A stretch of DNA of 64,000 bases from Aquisphaera giovannonii (GCF_008087625.1 NZ_CP042997.1:7688001-7752000), one strand, 5' to 3'; positions 8,948 through 17,959 are shown, counted from the first letter of the stretch. Notes: a model not told the origin generated them from the sequence alone. A program made the numbers and translations.

Positions 8948-9517
8948 TCAGGACTCGTCCAGGTTCGCCCGCAACGCCTTGAGCCCCCGATGCAGCAGGC
9001 CGGCGACCGCCGGCCGCGTCGTCCCGAGCGCGGCGGCGATCTCGGCGAGGGGCATACCTTGGAGATGGTGCATCTCGACGGCCCGCCGCTGATTCTCCGG
9101 CAGCGCCTCGAGCGCCCGCGCCACCGCGAGCATCCGCTCGTGGTGGATCAGCTTGCGGCTCGGCGAGGGCTCGCCGTCGGCCAGGCAGTCCGCGAGCCTC
9201 GCCGACGACTGGTCCAGCGCGGCCGTCAGCGAGCGGACGCGGCGGACGTCCCGCTTCTGCGTGTTGAGCCTCCTGAGCCCGTCGGCCAAGTTGTGGCCGA
9301 GGATGGCCCGGAGCCAGGCGGCCGCCTCGTCCTCGGTCCGACCGCGCGGGTCGGCCGACATCCCCCGGACGGCCTCCAGCAGCGTCTGCTGGACCACCCC
9401 GGAAAGGTCCAGCCGATCGCGCAAGGCCGGGCTCACCTGCGCCCTCGCGAGGACGTTCAGGTAAGCCCGGAATCGCTCCAGGTCCTCGGCCGTCATGGGC
9501 TCGGGTGTCGAGGTCAT
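8948..9517 (-). CDS. short ECF RNA polymerase sigma factor linked to the kinase
   Basis: The 189-residue product has sigma region 2 at about 30-95 (VVQQTLLEAVRGM, AAAWLRAILGHNLADGLRR) and region 4 at about 130-185 (LEALPENQRRAVEMHHLQGM, LAEIAAALGTTRPAVAGLLH). Unlike the two long ECF factors in this window it has no membrane tail. It lies immediately upstream of the kinase/WD40 gene on the same strand with a 15-base gap, an arrangement well known in planctomycetes for ECF factors controlled by Ser/Thr kinases. Control by phosphorylation is therefore likely but not shown. The ATG at 9517 gives the usual start for the family; no clear ribosome-binding site precedes it. A GGGAAC word at 9588-9593 on the minus strand resembles an ECF -35 box, without a convincing partner. 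Confidence 0.85.
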   Translation of the reverse strand: MTSTPEPMTAEDLERFRAYLNVLARAQVSPALRDRLDLSGVVQQTLLEAVRGMSADPRGRTEDEAAAWLRAILGHNLADGLRRLNTQKRDVRRVRSLTAALDQSSARLADCLADGEPSPSRKLIHHERMLAVARALEALPENQRRAVEMHHLQGMPLAEIAAALGTTRPAVAGLLHRGLKALRANLDES

Positions 9518-9599
9518 GGCATACCGCCAGGGGCGTCGGGGACGGGCACGGCGATCCTCCGGCCCAGTGTAATGGGGCGCGACCGGCGTTCCCAGGCGA

Positions 9600-11504
9600 T
9601 CACCGCGGGGCGTCGGGTTGCATCGCGACCGAAGGCCGGTCCTGGACTGAGGCCCAGAGCGCGTCCACGCGGTCGGCCCGGCCCAGCTCCGCGTAGAGGT
9701 AGGCCAGCTCCATCCTCGCGGTGCGCTCGTCCGCCAGGCCGAGGGCCGGGGCCCCTGGCGCCAGCGACGCCTCGAGCGCGGCCGCCGTCGCCTCCGCGGA
9801 CCCGGCCCGCCGCAGGCTCTTCGCATAGCCGCGACCGACCCACCAGTCGCGGAACCATGCGGAGTTCGCCGGGTCAAGCTTGTCCCGGTAGGAGGCCGAT
9901 CGCTGGCGGATGCAGGCCTCGTACGCGGCGGCGGCCGATCGATCGACGCCGCTCCCCTCCAGCGCCGCGGCGCGGATCTCGTCGGGCGGGTTGGCGATCT
10001 CGCCGAGGCGGACCTCGAGCAGGGCCTTCGTCCGCCGCGCCTCGAGCTCGTTGAGGATCGCGACGCCGTGGGCCTTCGCCTCCTGGTCCTGGCCGATCTC
10101 GCGGAGCAACCGGGCGAGTTGGGCACGCGTCTCCAGGCCGCCCGCCGCCATGGGGGTGCCGTCCGCGGCGTTGTGCACGGCCGACCGGAGCTCGGTGACC
10201 AGCTCGGTCGTCAGCAGCCGGCGGCAGGCGAGGCGGACGTCCTCGCTCTCTGTGGTCCTCATCACCCTGCGGATGATCGGCTCCGCGTATCGGCCCTGGT
10301 CCCTCAGGAACCGGTAGGCGTCTTCGCGGGTGGTCGCGTCCGGGCTCGTGAGGCCCTCCACGGCGACCTCCGCCCTCCGCTCACGCTCCTTCGAGAGGAG
10401 CTCCAGGCGTCCCACCATCACCCTCACGAGCTTCTCCGGCCTCGGCGTGATGCCCATGGGGATGAAGGCGTCGGTCCAGGTCTGCGGCAGGACGAACAAC
10501 GCTCGGATGCCTTCGGTTTTGAAGTAGCTGGCCGTCCACGTGTTGACCATCGCACGTGCCTCCTTCTCATAGAGGCCGGCGGCGGCGAGCCGGGCGGCCA
10601 GGTGGTCGGCGATGGCCTTCGTGAACTCCTCGACCGGCCGGGCGTCGTCCATCGACGGGATGACCCCGGACGCGGACGCCCCGGGATCGAGGCGGGGGAT
10701 ATGACGATAGGTGGCCCGTCCGTCCTCGACCCGCAGGACGAACACGTCGCGGATGCCGTCCGCGACGGTCGGGTCGGCCTGCACGGCGAGCGTCCCGCCC
10801 GCGCCGGCGTCGATCGTGACGGGGAGCCGGGCCTCCCCGAGCCCCCGGTAGAAGAGGAAACGCTCGTACTCGGGGACGGCGGGTGTCCGGGCGACGTCCT
10901 GCGTCCTGACGTAGGCGGCGTCCACGTCCCGGGCGAAAGTCCAGAGCGCATCCGCGGAGGTCTCGGGGACTCGCGGCGCGTCCGCGGATTGCCGCCGCAG
11001 CGCCTCTTCGGCCATCGTGCGGGGGATGACGTCCACGTTCCAGCAGATCCGCCCGCCGCCGACCTTGCCGGCGGCCTGGGCCTGCTCGGCCAGCGTGGGC
11101 ACGACGCGTCGGGCCTGGGGATACCACTGGGTCCACACCCCCTTCGGGAAGCCCACGGCGACCTGCACGGCCTGGGGCTTGTCCGTGTAGAAGTAGATGA
11201 CCGGCGTCTCCCCCTTGGTGAAGATCGACGGGATCCTGAGCTGGTCGCGGCTCCTCGCGTGGACGAACGGGGGCAGGGCGTGCTCCTCGTGGTACATGCC
11301 GTCCAGGGAGGTCCCGTCGGAGCCGTTCATGCCGAGGAACGTGCCCCACTCGTGGACGACCAGGCCCGGGCCCGGATCCGCGGCGGCCGGCGGCTTCGCC
11401 TCCGCCGCGGTGCCGAGCGGACGCGTCGTCGGCGCGATGGCCAGGGCCGCTCCCAGGGCGCAAAGGAACGTCAGCCCGGCCGCCTGTCTCTTCAGCGGAA
11501 TCAT
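9600..11504 (-). CDS. secreted protein of unknown function with VHEWGTF motif
   Basis: The 634-residue protein begins with a signal peptide (about 1-35, ending LGTAAEA) and then the word VVHEWGTFLGMNGSDG, which I recognise from a widespread but uncharacterised family of secreted bacterial proteins. The middle (residues 60-380) looks like mixed beta structure (YFYTDKPQAVQVAVGFPKG, GRICWNVDVIPR). From about 390 to the end the sequence is helical with repeat-like blocks (TREDAYRFLRDQGRYAEP, ARMELAYLYAELGRADRV) and may be a HEAT/TPR-type solenoid. The start at 11504 has GAGGGG about 12 bases upstream. It is followed on the same strand by the ECF/kinase pair, but the 82-base gap and content give no functional link. 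No enzyme motif was identified. Confidence 0.7.
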   Translation of the reverse strand: MIPLKRQAAGLTFLCALGAALAIAPTTRPLGTAAEAKPPAAADPGPGLVVHEWGTFLGMNGSDGTSLDGMYHEEHALPPFVHARSRDQLRIPSIFTKGETPVIYFYTDKPQAVQVAVGFPKGVWTQWYPQARRVVPTLAEQAQAAGKVGGGRICWNVDVIPRTMAEEALRRQSADAPRVPETSADALWTFARDVDAAYVRTQDVARTPAVPEYERFLFYRGLGEARLPVTIDAGAGGTLAVQADPTVADGIRDVFVLRVEDGRATYRHIPRLDPGASASGVIPSMDDARPVEEFTKAIADHLAARLAAAGLYEKEARAMVNTWTASYFKTEGIRALFVLPQTWTDAFIPMGITPRPEKLVRVMVGRLELLSKERERRAEVAVEGLTSPDATTREDAYRFLRDQGRYAEPIIRRVMRTTESEDVRLACRRLLTTELVTELRSAVHNAADGTPMAAGGLETRAQLARLLREIGQDQEAKAHGVAILNELEARRTKALLEVRLGEIANPPDEIRAAALEGSGVDRSAAAAYEACIRQRSASYRDKLDPANSAWFRDWWVGRGYAKSLRRAGSAEATAAALEASLAPGAPALGLADERTARMELAYLYAELGRADRVDALWASVQDRPSVAMQPDAPR

Positions 11505-11641
11505 CGGAATTCATCCCCTCGTCGAGCGAGCCGCCCCGCCGGCCACACGCACGTCGCGGCGGCTCGCGTCCCGGTCTCCTACCCGTGAAGGCGTGGACTC
11601 GCGCGGGACGGAGCGCGCACGGGGGGATTTTTCTCGAGTAT

Positions 11642-14590
11642 TCAGCGGGCCTCGACCGACGCGTCGGCTCCGGCCAGGCCCGGGGAGGTCGCCCTTACCG
11701 TGATCCGGCCGGCGGAGCCGGGCCGCCCCTTGACGATGACCTGGCAGAGCCCGTTGTATGCGGATCTCCGCCTCGCCTGGAACGGCTCGTGGCTGGTGGC
11801 GTCGCCGTTGCCGACGGCGACGATCTCGCCGGGCCCGTCGACCGCGAATTCCACCAGGTTGTGGCTCCGCGGGACCGTACGGCCCTCGCCATCGGCCACC
11901 GCGACCGTGAAGAACGCCAGGTCCCGCCCGTCGGCGCGGACGCCTGGCCTCTCCGGGCTGATGCGGAGCTTCGCCGGCTCGCCCGTCGTGGAGACGCGGT
12001 CGCGCGCCCACTCCTTTCCTTCGCGATAGGCGACGACCTCGAGCCCGCCGGGCCGGTAGGTCACGTCATCCCATCGCAGCCGGTACTCGAATCGCCCGCG
12101 CTTCTTGCGCCCGAGCGACGTGCCGTCCTGGAAGAGCTCCGCCTCGTCGCCCGACGTGTAGACGTGCACCGGGGTGGCCTGCCCGACGCGTTCCGGCCAG
12201 TTCCAGTGCGGCAGGACGTGAGCCATGGGCAGCTCGGGCCGCCACCGGGCCTGGTAGATGTAGAAGCGATCCTTCCGGAAGCCGCAGAGGTCGAGGATCC
12301 CGAAGTAGCTGCTCGCGGAGGGGACCTTGAGGCGGCCCAGGGCCTCCAGCTGCGCCTTCATCTCCGCTTTCTTCGTCGGGTCGGAGAAGTTGAGAAGGTT
12401 CGTCGCGTCCGAGTTGTAGGGCGTCGGCTCACCGATGTAGTCGAATCCGGTCCAGACGAACTCGCCAAAGAAGGCCGGGTTGCGGTCGAGCGCCTCGAAG
12501 ACCTCGTCCGGCGGCTGCGCCCAGGGAGGGGCGTCCACGTCGTAGGAGGAGACCTGGAAGTTCGCCTGCGAGTCCTTGCCCCGCTCCACGGGGAAGAAAT
12601 ACTCCCCCCGCGAGCTGACGCACGACGAAGACTCGGACGTGTAGATCGGCTTGTCGGCGTTGGGCGGGAAGCCGACGATCCGCCCGTAGGCCCACAGGTT
12701 GTAATTGAGGCCGAACACGTCCACGGCCGTCCGGAACTCGTTCGTGCCGGCCTTCGCCTGGTTGCAGCCCGCCGTCACGGGGCGGGTCGGATCCTCGGCC
12801 CGCACGATCTCGCGGAGCGGCCTCGCCACCCCGGGCCCGTCCTGCTCGGCGATCTCGTTGCCGATGCTCCAGAAGGCCACGCTCGGGTGGTTCCGCTCGC
12901 GGCGGACCATCGCGCGGAGGTCGCGGTCGTGCCAGGCGTCGAAGATCCTGCTGTAGTCGTTGGCGGTCTTCCCCTCCTTCCAGCAGTCGAAGGCCTCGAC
13001 CATGACGAGGAAGCCCATCCGATCGGCCAGGTCCAGCAGCTCCGGCGCGGGCGGATTGTGCGAGGTCCGGAGCGCATTGTCCCCCATCTCCTTCAGGATG
13101 GTGAGCTGGCGTTCCAGGGCCGACACGTTCAGCGCGGCGCCAAGAGGGCCCAGGTCGTGGTGATTGCACGTCCCCTTCAGGAACACGCGGCGGCCGTTCA
13201 GTTGCACGCCGTCGCGGGGGGTGAACTCGATCGTCCGGAAGCCGAACGGCTGGTCGTAAACGTCGACGATCTTCCCGGCCTGCTCGACGACGACGCGGGC
13301 GAGATAGCGGTCCGGATGATCCAGGTCCCATCGCCGGGGGTTCCCCACCGAGGCGCTCAGCGTGACGTGACCCGATCGGCCTGCGGGGATGGATTGCTCG
13401 ACCGCCCCGGAGCGAGCCGCCACGCGCGACGGGGTGCCGTCGGACGCCAGCTCGTGGACCTCGGACCGGACGGAGATTGCGGCAGGCCCGTCGCCCTGGT
13501 TGTCCACGGCCACGGCGAGGTTCACGGTCCCCTTCTCGTCGGTCAGGCCGGGAGTCGTCGCGAAGACGCCCCAGTGGCCCACGTGGACCGGCGAGGTCTT
13601 CTCGAGCCAGACGTTGCGGTAGAGCCCGCCGCCGGGATACCACCGCGAGCCCCAGTGGACCGTGTCCAGCCGCACGGCCACGACATTCTCCCCCCCATAC
13701 TTCAGGTGCTTCGTGAGCTCGAGCCGGAAAGGCTGATAGCCGTACGGCCAGCCGCCGATTTCCCGGTCGTTCAGCCAGACCCGCGAATTGGCCATCGCGC
13801 CGTCGAAATCGAGGAAGACGCGTCGGCCCTCGTCGCTCGCCGGGATCCGGAAATGCTTGCGATACCAGCCGATGGCCTTCCAGGGCAGCTTGCCGGTGTC
13901 GCCGGGCAGGTCGTCCCGGAACGGGCCCTCGATGCCCCAGTCGTGCGGGACCGAGAGCGATCGCCAGTCGTCATCCGGGAAGGTCGTCACCCACGGGGCC
14001 TCGCCCGCGGGGACGGACTCATTGTCGATCGCCTTCCGGTCCGAGTCGTACAGCCGCACCTCCCGGATGCTGGCCCACTTGCCGGCCGGCGGGGCACTGA
14101 TCCGGATCCGAATCCGATGGGCCGGCCGCGAAAGCTCGATCCGCCTCGCATCGCGGCGACTGGTCCCGCGGGCCAAGGTGTCCGCGCGCCGGCCGCCTTC
14201 CCTCTCGTCGATCGCGTAGGCGTATTCGAGGTCCCGGAACTCCCAGTCGATCTCGATCGAGGATGCCGGCCCGGCCCGGCCGAGATCGATCTCCAGCCAC
14301 TCCTGCGTCCCCTCCCCCGCGGCGCACCAGCGGGTGCCGGGGTCGCCATCCAGGGCGAGATCCGCGGTGTTGCCCCTGCCCGCCTCCTCGCTCGATGCTT
14401 CGACCCGGATCGCCTTCCTCGGCGCGCCCGGCTCGGGCCGGGTGGCGCCGTCGGGCATGGGCCCGAAACGGGCGAATTTCCAGCCCTCGTTGAAGGACGT
14501 CCGCGAGCGGACGTCCTGGCCACGGGCCGGGAAGGTCGAGGCCGCCAGGCCGGCGATCGCGACGATCGTGATGGAACGCGAGAGGCTCAT
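11642..14590 (-). CDS. secreted glycoside hydrolase family 2 (beta-galactosidase-like) with nested discoidin-like domain
   Basis: The 982-residue enzyme has a signal peptide (1-25). Its N-terminal sugar-binding fold starts at 31 (TSFNEGWKFARF), is interrupted at about 58-185 by a discoidin/F5-8C-like module (IRVEASSEEAGRGN, TQEWLEIDLGRA, SIREVRLYDS), and resumes at 200 (VTTFPDDDWRSLSVPHDWGI). An immunoglobulin-like domain follows (345-455), then the catalytic barrel (about 457-760). The acid/base is Glu579 in SIGNE and the likely nucleophile is Glu653 in YTSES. C-terminal domains after 790 resemble the DUF4982 and GH2 C-terminal modules (VYTSGDEAELFQDGTSLGRK). The enzyme should hydrolyse beta-galactosides or related beta-linked sugars outside the cytoplasm; the exact substrate is not predictable. 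The ATG at 14590 has GAGGAGC 10 bases upstream. Confidence 0.9.
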   Translation of the reverse strand: MSLSRSITIVAIAGLAASTFPARGQDVRSRTSFNEGWKFARFGPMPDGATRPEPGAPRKAIRVEASSEEAGRGNTADLALDGDPGTRWCAAGEGTQEWLEIDLGRAGPASSIEIDWEFRDLEYAYAIDEREGGRRADTLARGTSRRDARRIELSRPAHRIRIRISAPPAGKWASIREVRLYDSDRKAIDNESVPAGEAPWVTTFPDDDWRSLSVPHDWGIEGPFRDDLPGDTGKLPWKAIGWYRKHFRIPASDEGRRVFLDFDGAMANSRVWLNDREIGGWPYGYQPFRLELTKHLKYGGENVVAVRLDTVHWGSRWYPGGGLYRNVWLEKTSPVHVGHWGVFATTPGLTDEKGTVNLAVAVDNQGDGPAAISVRSEVHELASDGTPSRVAARSGAVEQSIPAGRSGHVTLSASVGNPRRWDLDHPDRYLARVVVEQAGKIVDVYDQPFGFRTIEFTPRDGVQLNGRRVFLKGTCNHHDLGPLGAALNVSALERQLTILKEMGDNALRTSHNPPAPELLDLADRMGFLVMVEAFDCWKEGKTANDYSRIFDAWHDRDLRAMVRRERNHPSVAFWSIGNEIAEQDGPGVARPLREIVRAEDPTRPVTAGCNQAKAGTNEFRTAVDVFGLNYNLWAYGRIVGFPPNADKPIYTSESSSCVSSRGEYFFPVERGKDSQANFQVSSYDVDAPPWAQPPDEVFEALDRNPAFFGEFVWTGFDYIGEPTPYNSDATNLLNFSDPTKKAEMKAQLEALGRLKVPSASSYFGILDLCGFRKDRFYIYQARWRPELPMAHVLPHWNWPERVGQATPVHVYTSGDEAELFQDGTSLGRKKRGRFEYRLRWDDVTYRPGGLEVVAYREGKEWARDRVSTTGEPAKLRISPERPGVRADGRDLAFFTVAVADGEGRTVPRSHNLVEFAVDGPGEIVAVGNGDATSHEPFQARRRSAYNGLCQVIVKGRPGSAGRITVRATSPGLAGADASVEAR

Positions 14591-14744
14591 CGGTGGGTCG
14601 CTCCTCAGCGGGGGAAGGCCGGGCTCGATTCCCGATCCTACTCCCGCCCGGGGACTCCAACAATGAGCCGGTGACGGCCGGTCGGGCCACCTCGGCGGGC
14701 GGCCGGATCGGCCTCGATCGACGGGCGATGCGGTCCCCGTCGGT

Positions 14745-16799
14745 TCAGGGCGTGCGGCTGAAGTTCAAGCCGGCATCATCCGGCGGTCCGGCCATCAGCT
14801 TGAACTGGAAGTGGTCTTCATCCTTCCAGACAACATGCCCGACCAGCGGAGGCTGCGCGTCCTGTCCCTTCTGGGCCAGGGTCAATATGCCGCTGCCGTA
14901 CGTCCGGTCCCCCTGGAACTCCCGATGCTTGCCCTGCGAGGTCACGCCCCACGTGAAATGTCCGTCGGCGGCCAGGCTGAGCGTGATCGAGGTTTCTGCA
15001 TTCGGCTGCGCAGTCCAATTGCCTTCGAGCTTACCTTCCTTGCCCGCCGGCACCGCCTGCACGGCCTCGACGGGCCCGGCAGCCGGCGGGGGACCGGCCG
15101 CCCCAGCGCCCTGCCCAGGGGCCTGCTTCGTCAATTGCTGGAGCAACTGGCCGGAGATGGTGTCTCGAGGCTCGAGACGCACGACCTCGCGGAGTTGCTG
15201 GACGGCCGCATCGACATGTTCCTGGGAGAGGTAGTGGTAGGCCAGCAGGAACCGCTCCGCAGCCGAGGTCGGATTGGTCCGCACCGCCGCCTCGAGGGTG
15301 CGGAGTTGCTGCGTGTAGACGTCCACCGACGGATAGAGCCCGATGAGCGTCGGCCAGTCCCAGCCCGGGCCGGCGGAAAGGACCGCATAGATCGCGGTCG
15401 CCGCGTCGTCGAAGCGTCCCAGGGCGAAGAGCGTCAGCGCACGGAACTCGTGGAGCGACGGGTCATTGGGCAGGGCCTTCAATCCCTGATCGGCGAGCGA
15501 GAGCGCCCCGGTATAGTCGCCGGCCTTGAAGGCGTCGCGGGCCTGATCGAAGAGCGACGATTCTTGCTCCGTCACCGACTGCGACGGCTGAGTCGCGGGC
15601 GGGACGAGGGGCTGGGAATAGTCGTAAACCACGGGCTGCTCGACGACGACCGCCGGCTGGTTCACATAGTACGGATTCACGTAGCTGGAATAGCCCCAGT
15701 TGTAGAGGGAAGGCCCCCAGAGCCAGGACGAGAGCCCCCAACCGAGGCCGCTCCCCAGCCCCAAACCCAGGCCGAATCCGCCAAGGCCCCAGCCGGGATA
15801 CCCCCAGCCGCCCCATCCCCAACCACCGAAGCCGAGCCCGCCCCAGCCGAATCCGCCATAGCCGAGGCCGCCCCAGCCAAGCCCGCCATAGCCCCAGCCT
15901 CCGCCCCAACCGCCGTAGCCCCAGCCGCGATTCCAGCCGCCGTTCCATCCCCGGTTCCAAGCGCCTCCCCAGCCGGGACGCCCCCAGCCGCCGTTCCATC
16001 CCCGATTCCAGCCGCCATTCCAGCCGCGATTGATCGCCCCGCCATTCCAGCCGCGATTGATCGCCCCGCCATTCCAGCCGCGATTGATCGCCCCGCCGTT
16101 GACTCCGTTCCACCCTCGATAGCCGCGGTTGTAGACTCCGCCACCGACCCGGTTCCCGGCGAAGCCGCGGTTCAGCCCGGCATTCGTCAGGTAGGGATTC
16201 CGGCCCCCCATGCCGACGAACCCGCGATTTCCGGCGCCAACGCCTCCAACACCGGGTCGGCCGAATCCCGGACTTCGTCCGTTGATGCCCCGATATCCGC
16301 CGAGCGCCGGGTTGCGGTTCCCGTAGGACAATCCGCCGGCGCCGCGGCCGACCGACGAGCCCAGCCCTCGATTGGGCGCACCGATCCGCCCGCCGCCACC
16401 CGGTATCCCTCGATACCCTCCCCCGGGCACCCCCCGCACGCCCCCGACGCCGGCCATACCGCGGTTAATCCCCACGCCAGGGCTGCCTCGAAATCCTCCC
16501 GCTCCCGGCGCGCCCCGGAAGCCGCCCATGCTCGGCGCGCCCCGGAAGCCGCCCATGCTCGGCGCGCCTCGGAAGCCTCCCATACTCCCCCCGCGGAAGC
16601 CTCCCATGCTCCCCCCGCGGAAGCCTCCCATGCCGCCGCCGCGAAATCCCCCGCCGCCCCCGCGGAAGCCACCGCCGCCGCCGCGGAAGCCACCGCCGCC
16701 GCCTCGTCCGCCGCGTTGCGCCATCACCCGGGCATCCGGGCCGATCAGAACGACCAGAGAGAGCCCGATCGTGACAAGGGTGCGGAGTCGGGGGAGCAT
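14745..16799 (-). CDS. secreted Gly-rich repeat protein with TPR region and lipocalin-like C-terminus
   Basis: The 684-residue protein starts with a signal peptide (1-27, ending ARVMA), then about 350 residues of extreme low complexity: GGGGGFRGG and MGGFRGAPS repeats, NRGWNGGAI repeats, and GWGGLGYGG blocks. Residues 370-395 are Tyr/Pro rich. A helical region at about 410-550 reads as tetratricopeptide repeats (LFDQARDAFKAGDYTGALSL, SLHEFRALTLFALGRFDDAA). The last 90 residues (GKLEGNWTA to the end) look like a small beta-barrel domain. Such proteins are frequent in planctomycetes and probably sit in the envelope; no function is assigned. GGAG lies 8 bases before the ATG at 16799. The strand opposite carries an equally long open frame of Pro/Ala-rich sequence, which is an artefact of the repeats. 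Confidence 0.8.
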   Translation of the reverse strand: MLPRLRTLVTIGLSLVVLIGPDARVMAQRGGRGGGGGFRGGGGGFRGGGGGFRGGGMGGFRGGSMGGFRGGSMGGFRGAPSMGGFRGAPSMGGFRGAPGAGGFRGSPGVGINRGMAGVGGVRGVPGGGYRGIPGGGGRIGAPNRGLGSSVGRGAGGLSYGNRNPALGGYRGINGRSPGFGRPGVGGVGAGNRGFVGMGGRNPYLTNAGLNRGFAGNRVGGGVYNRGYRGWNGVNGGAINRGWNGGAINRGWNGGAINRGWNGGWNRGWNGGWGRPGWGGAWNRGWNGGWNRGWGYGGWGGGWGYGGLGWGGLGYGGFGWGGLGFGGWGWGGWGYPGWGLGGFGLGLGLGSGLGWGLSSWLWGPSLYNWGYSSYVNPYYVNQPAVVVEQPVVYDYSQPLVPPATQPSQSVTEQESSLFDQARDAFKAGDYTGALSLADQGLKALPNDPSLHEFRALTLFALGRFDDAATAIYAVLSAGPGWDWPTLIGLYPSVDVYTQQLRTLEAAVRTNPTSAAERFLLAYHYLSQEHVDAAVQQLREVVRLEPRDTISGQLLQQLTKQAPGQGAGAAGPPPAAGPVEAVQAVPAGKEGKLEGNWTAQPNAETSITLSLAADGHFTWGVTSQGKHREFQGDRTYGSGILTLAQKGQDAQPPLVGHVVWKDEDHFQFKLMAGPPDDAGLNFSRTP
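16014..16097. repeat. 27-bp tandem repeat inside the Gly-rich gene
   Basis: A 27-base unit beginning CCGCGATTGATCGCC occurs at 16024-16050 and 16051-16077, with partial copies on either side. On the minus strand each unit encodes NRGWNGGAI. The copies are identical at DNA level, which points to recent slippage expansion. Confidence 0.85.
16505..16705. repeat. short tandem repeats encoding MGGFRG/GGFRGG units
   Basis: A 27-base unit beginning GGCGCGCC is repeated three times from 16508, followed by diverging copies of the same theme up to about 16705. They encode the GFRGAPSMG, GFRGGSMG and GGGGGFRG repeats near the N-terminus of the protein. Length variation between strains is likely. Confidence 0.75.
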
Positions 16800-16939
16800 G
16801 CTCGCGTCTCCATGGAATGACGGCGATCTTCCTCAATCAGATTATGCGGCCGCCAAGCGAATTGTTCGCTCGATCCCGGCATAGAAGCAATGGTCCCACG
16901 AGGCATTTCGTGCGCCGCGAGCAGGATCCCGACAACCGC

Positions 16940-17160
16940 GGGCCCGGCCCGTGACGTCAGCTCCGGCTCGGCGGGGAGGTAGGGCATCAGGACGGTGAAT
17001 TCGGACCCGAGACGCGGGCTCCGGCGCGGGCCGAGAGCGAGCCGCCGCGCATCGCGGTCAACGCCATCGCCACCGTCAGCCCGATCGCCACATCGCCTCC
17101 GGATCGCGCGAGGATGCGGTCGGCTTCGGCGAAATGCTTGAACATGGCGGCGGTGCGGCC
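16940..17160 (-). pseudogene. frameshifted C-terminal remnant of a histidine kinase
   Basis: Read on the minus strand, one frame gives MFKHFAEADRILARSGGDVA followed by IGLTVAMALTAMRGGSLSA and then a stop; the neighbouring frame continues with GSEFTVLMPYLPAEPE. Together these match, in order, the end of a histidine-kinase ATPase domain: the F-x-x-F box, the degenerate GLGIGL box, the HGGS turn and the closing GSEFTVRLP strand. The frame changes near position 17005. Only about 70 codons are left, with no dimerisation, phosphoacceptor or N box, so the fragment cannot be functional. It lies between the Gly-rich gene and the HAD gene. Confidence 0.65.
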
Positions 17161-17228
17161 GGGGCATGCCGACGCCCGTAACGCGGCATCTGATGCCGCG
17201 GAGACGGGCGCGACGGCCAGTCCGAGGG

Positions 17229-17906
17229 TCAGCGTCCCTCGGCCCCGGTGGAGTCCTCCCAGCCGAGATGGCGGAGGATCATCGAGACCGGCTCGAGTCC
17301 CGTGAAATAGATGGTATCACCGACCCAGGGGCCGAACTCGCGACGATGGCCCACGGCCAGGCAGGTGAGCCCGGCCTCTCGCGCGGCCGCCACGCCGGCC
17401 GGGGAATCCTCCAGGGCGGCGGCGCGCTTAGGCTTGACCCCGAGGAGTCGCACCGCCGTCGCGTAGCCTTCCGGGTCCGGCTTGGGTGCCTTCACGTCCT
17501 CCTTGGCGACGATCACGTCGAAGGCGTCCGCGAGGCCGGCCGATTCCAGGACCGCCTCGACGTTCTCCCTCCAGGTCCCGCTGACCACACCCAGCTTCGC
17601 CCGCCCCCGGAGCCTCTCCACGAGCTGGTGGACCCCCGGATAGACCCTCGGCGAGTGGCGGAGCAACTCCCGGGTCAGCGCCTGCTTCCGGGCGATCCAG
17701 CCGTCCAGGTCCGCATCCTCGATGCCCGCCTCCGCGAACAGGCCGCGGAGGAAGTCCCGATCGTCGGCCTCCGCCGCCCGCGACGCGATCGCGTCCGGGA
17801 CCATCCAGCCCAACGCGGCGAGGGTCCGCTGCCAGGCCGCGACGTGGTGATTCTCCGTGTCCGCGACCACGCCGTCGAAATCGAGCAGCAATGCGAGCGG
17901 CGTCAT
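17229..17906 (-). CDS. HAD-superfamily hydrolase (beta-phosphoglucomutase/phosphatase-like)
   Basis: The 225-residue protein is a HAD subfamily I enzyme with a helical cap. Motif I is DFDGVVADTE with nucleophile Asp9 and acid Asp11; motif II is VVSGTW; the motif III lysine lies in KAPKPDP; motif IV is ALEDSPAGVAAAREAG. The cap spans about residues 17-85. The family dephosphorylates small sugar phosphates or isomerises them; the substrate cannot be read from sequence. The ATG at 17906 has GGAAGG 6 bases upstream, so an upstream Met is not used. A strong promoter-like sequence lies at 17960-17988. The divergent neighbour is a sugar-phosphate isomerase, which hints at joint work in sugar metabolism (inference). 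Confidence 0.88.
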   Translation of the reverse strand: MTPLALLLDFDGVVADTENHHVAAWQRTLAALGWMVPDAIASRAAEADDRDFLRGLFAEAGIEDADLDGWIARKQALTRELLRHSPRVYPGVHQLVERLRGRAKLGVVSGTWRENVEAVLESAGLADAFDVIVAKEDVKAPKPDPEGYATAVRLLGVKPKRAAALEDSPAGVAAAREAGLTCLAVGHRREFGPWVGDTIYFTGLEPVSMILRHLGWEDSTGAEGR

Positions 17907-17959
17907 GATGCCCTTCCACCCAGGTCCGGGCCTGCCCCGCGGGCCTGCCATCGGCGTCC

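Noticed and set aside
11585-14674. 1029-codon plus-strand frame opposite the GH2 gene
   Set aside because: Composition is typical of a shadow frame and the opposite strand carries a complete enzyme with catalytic residues.
14811-16820. 669-codon plus-strand Pro/Ala-rich frame opposite the Gly-rich gene
   Set aside because: It is the complement of Gly-rich repeats; the minus strand has a signal peptide, TPR region and ribosome-binding site.
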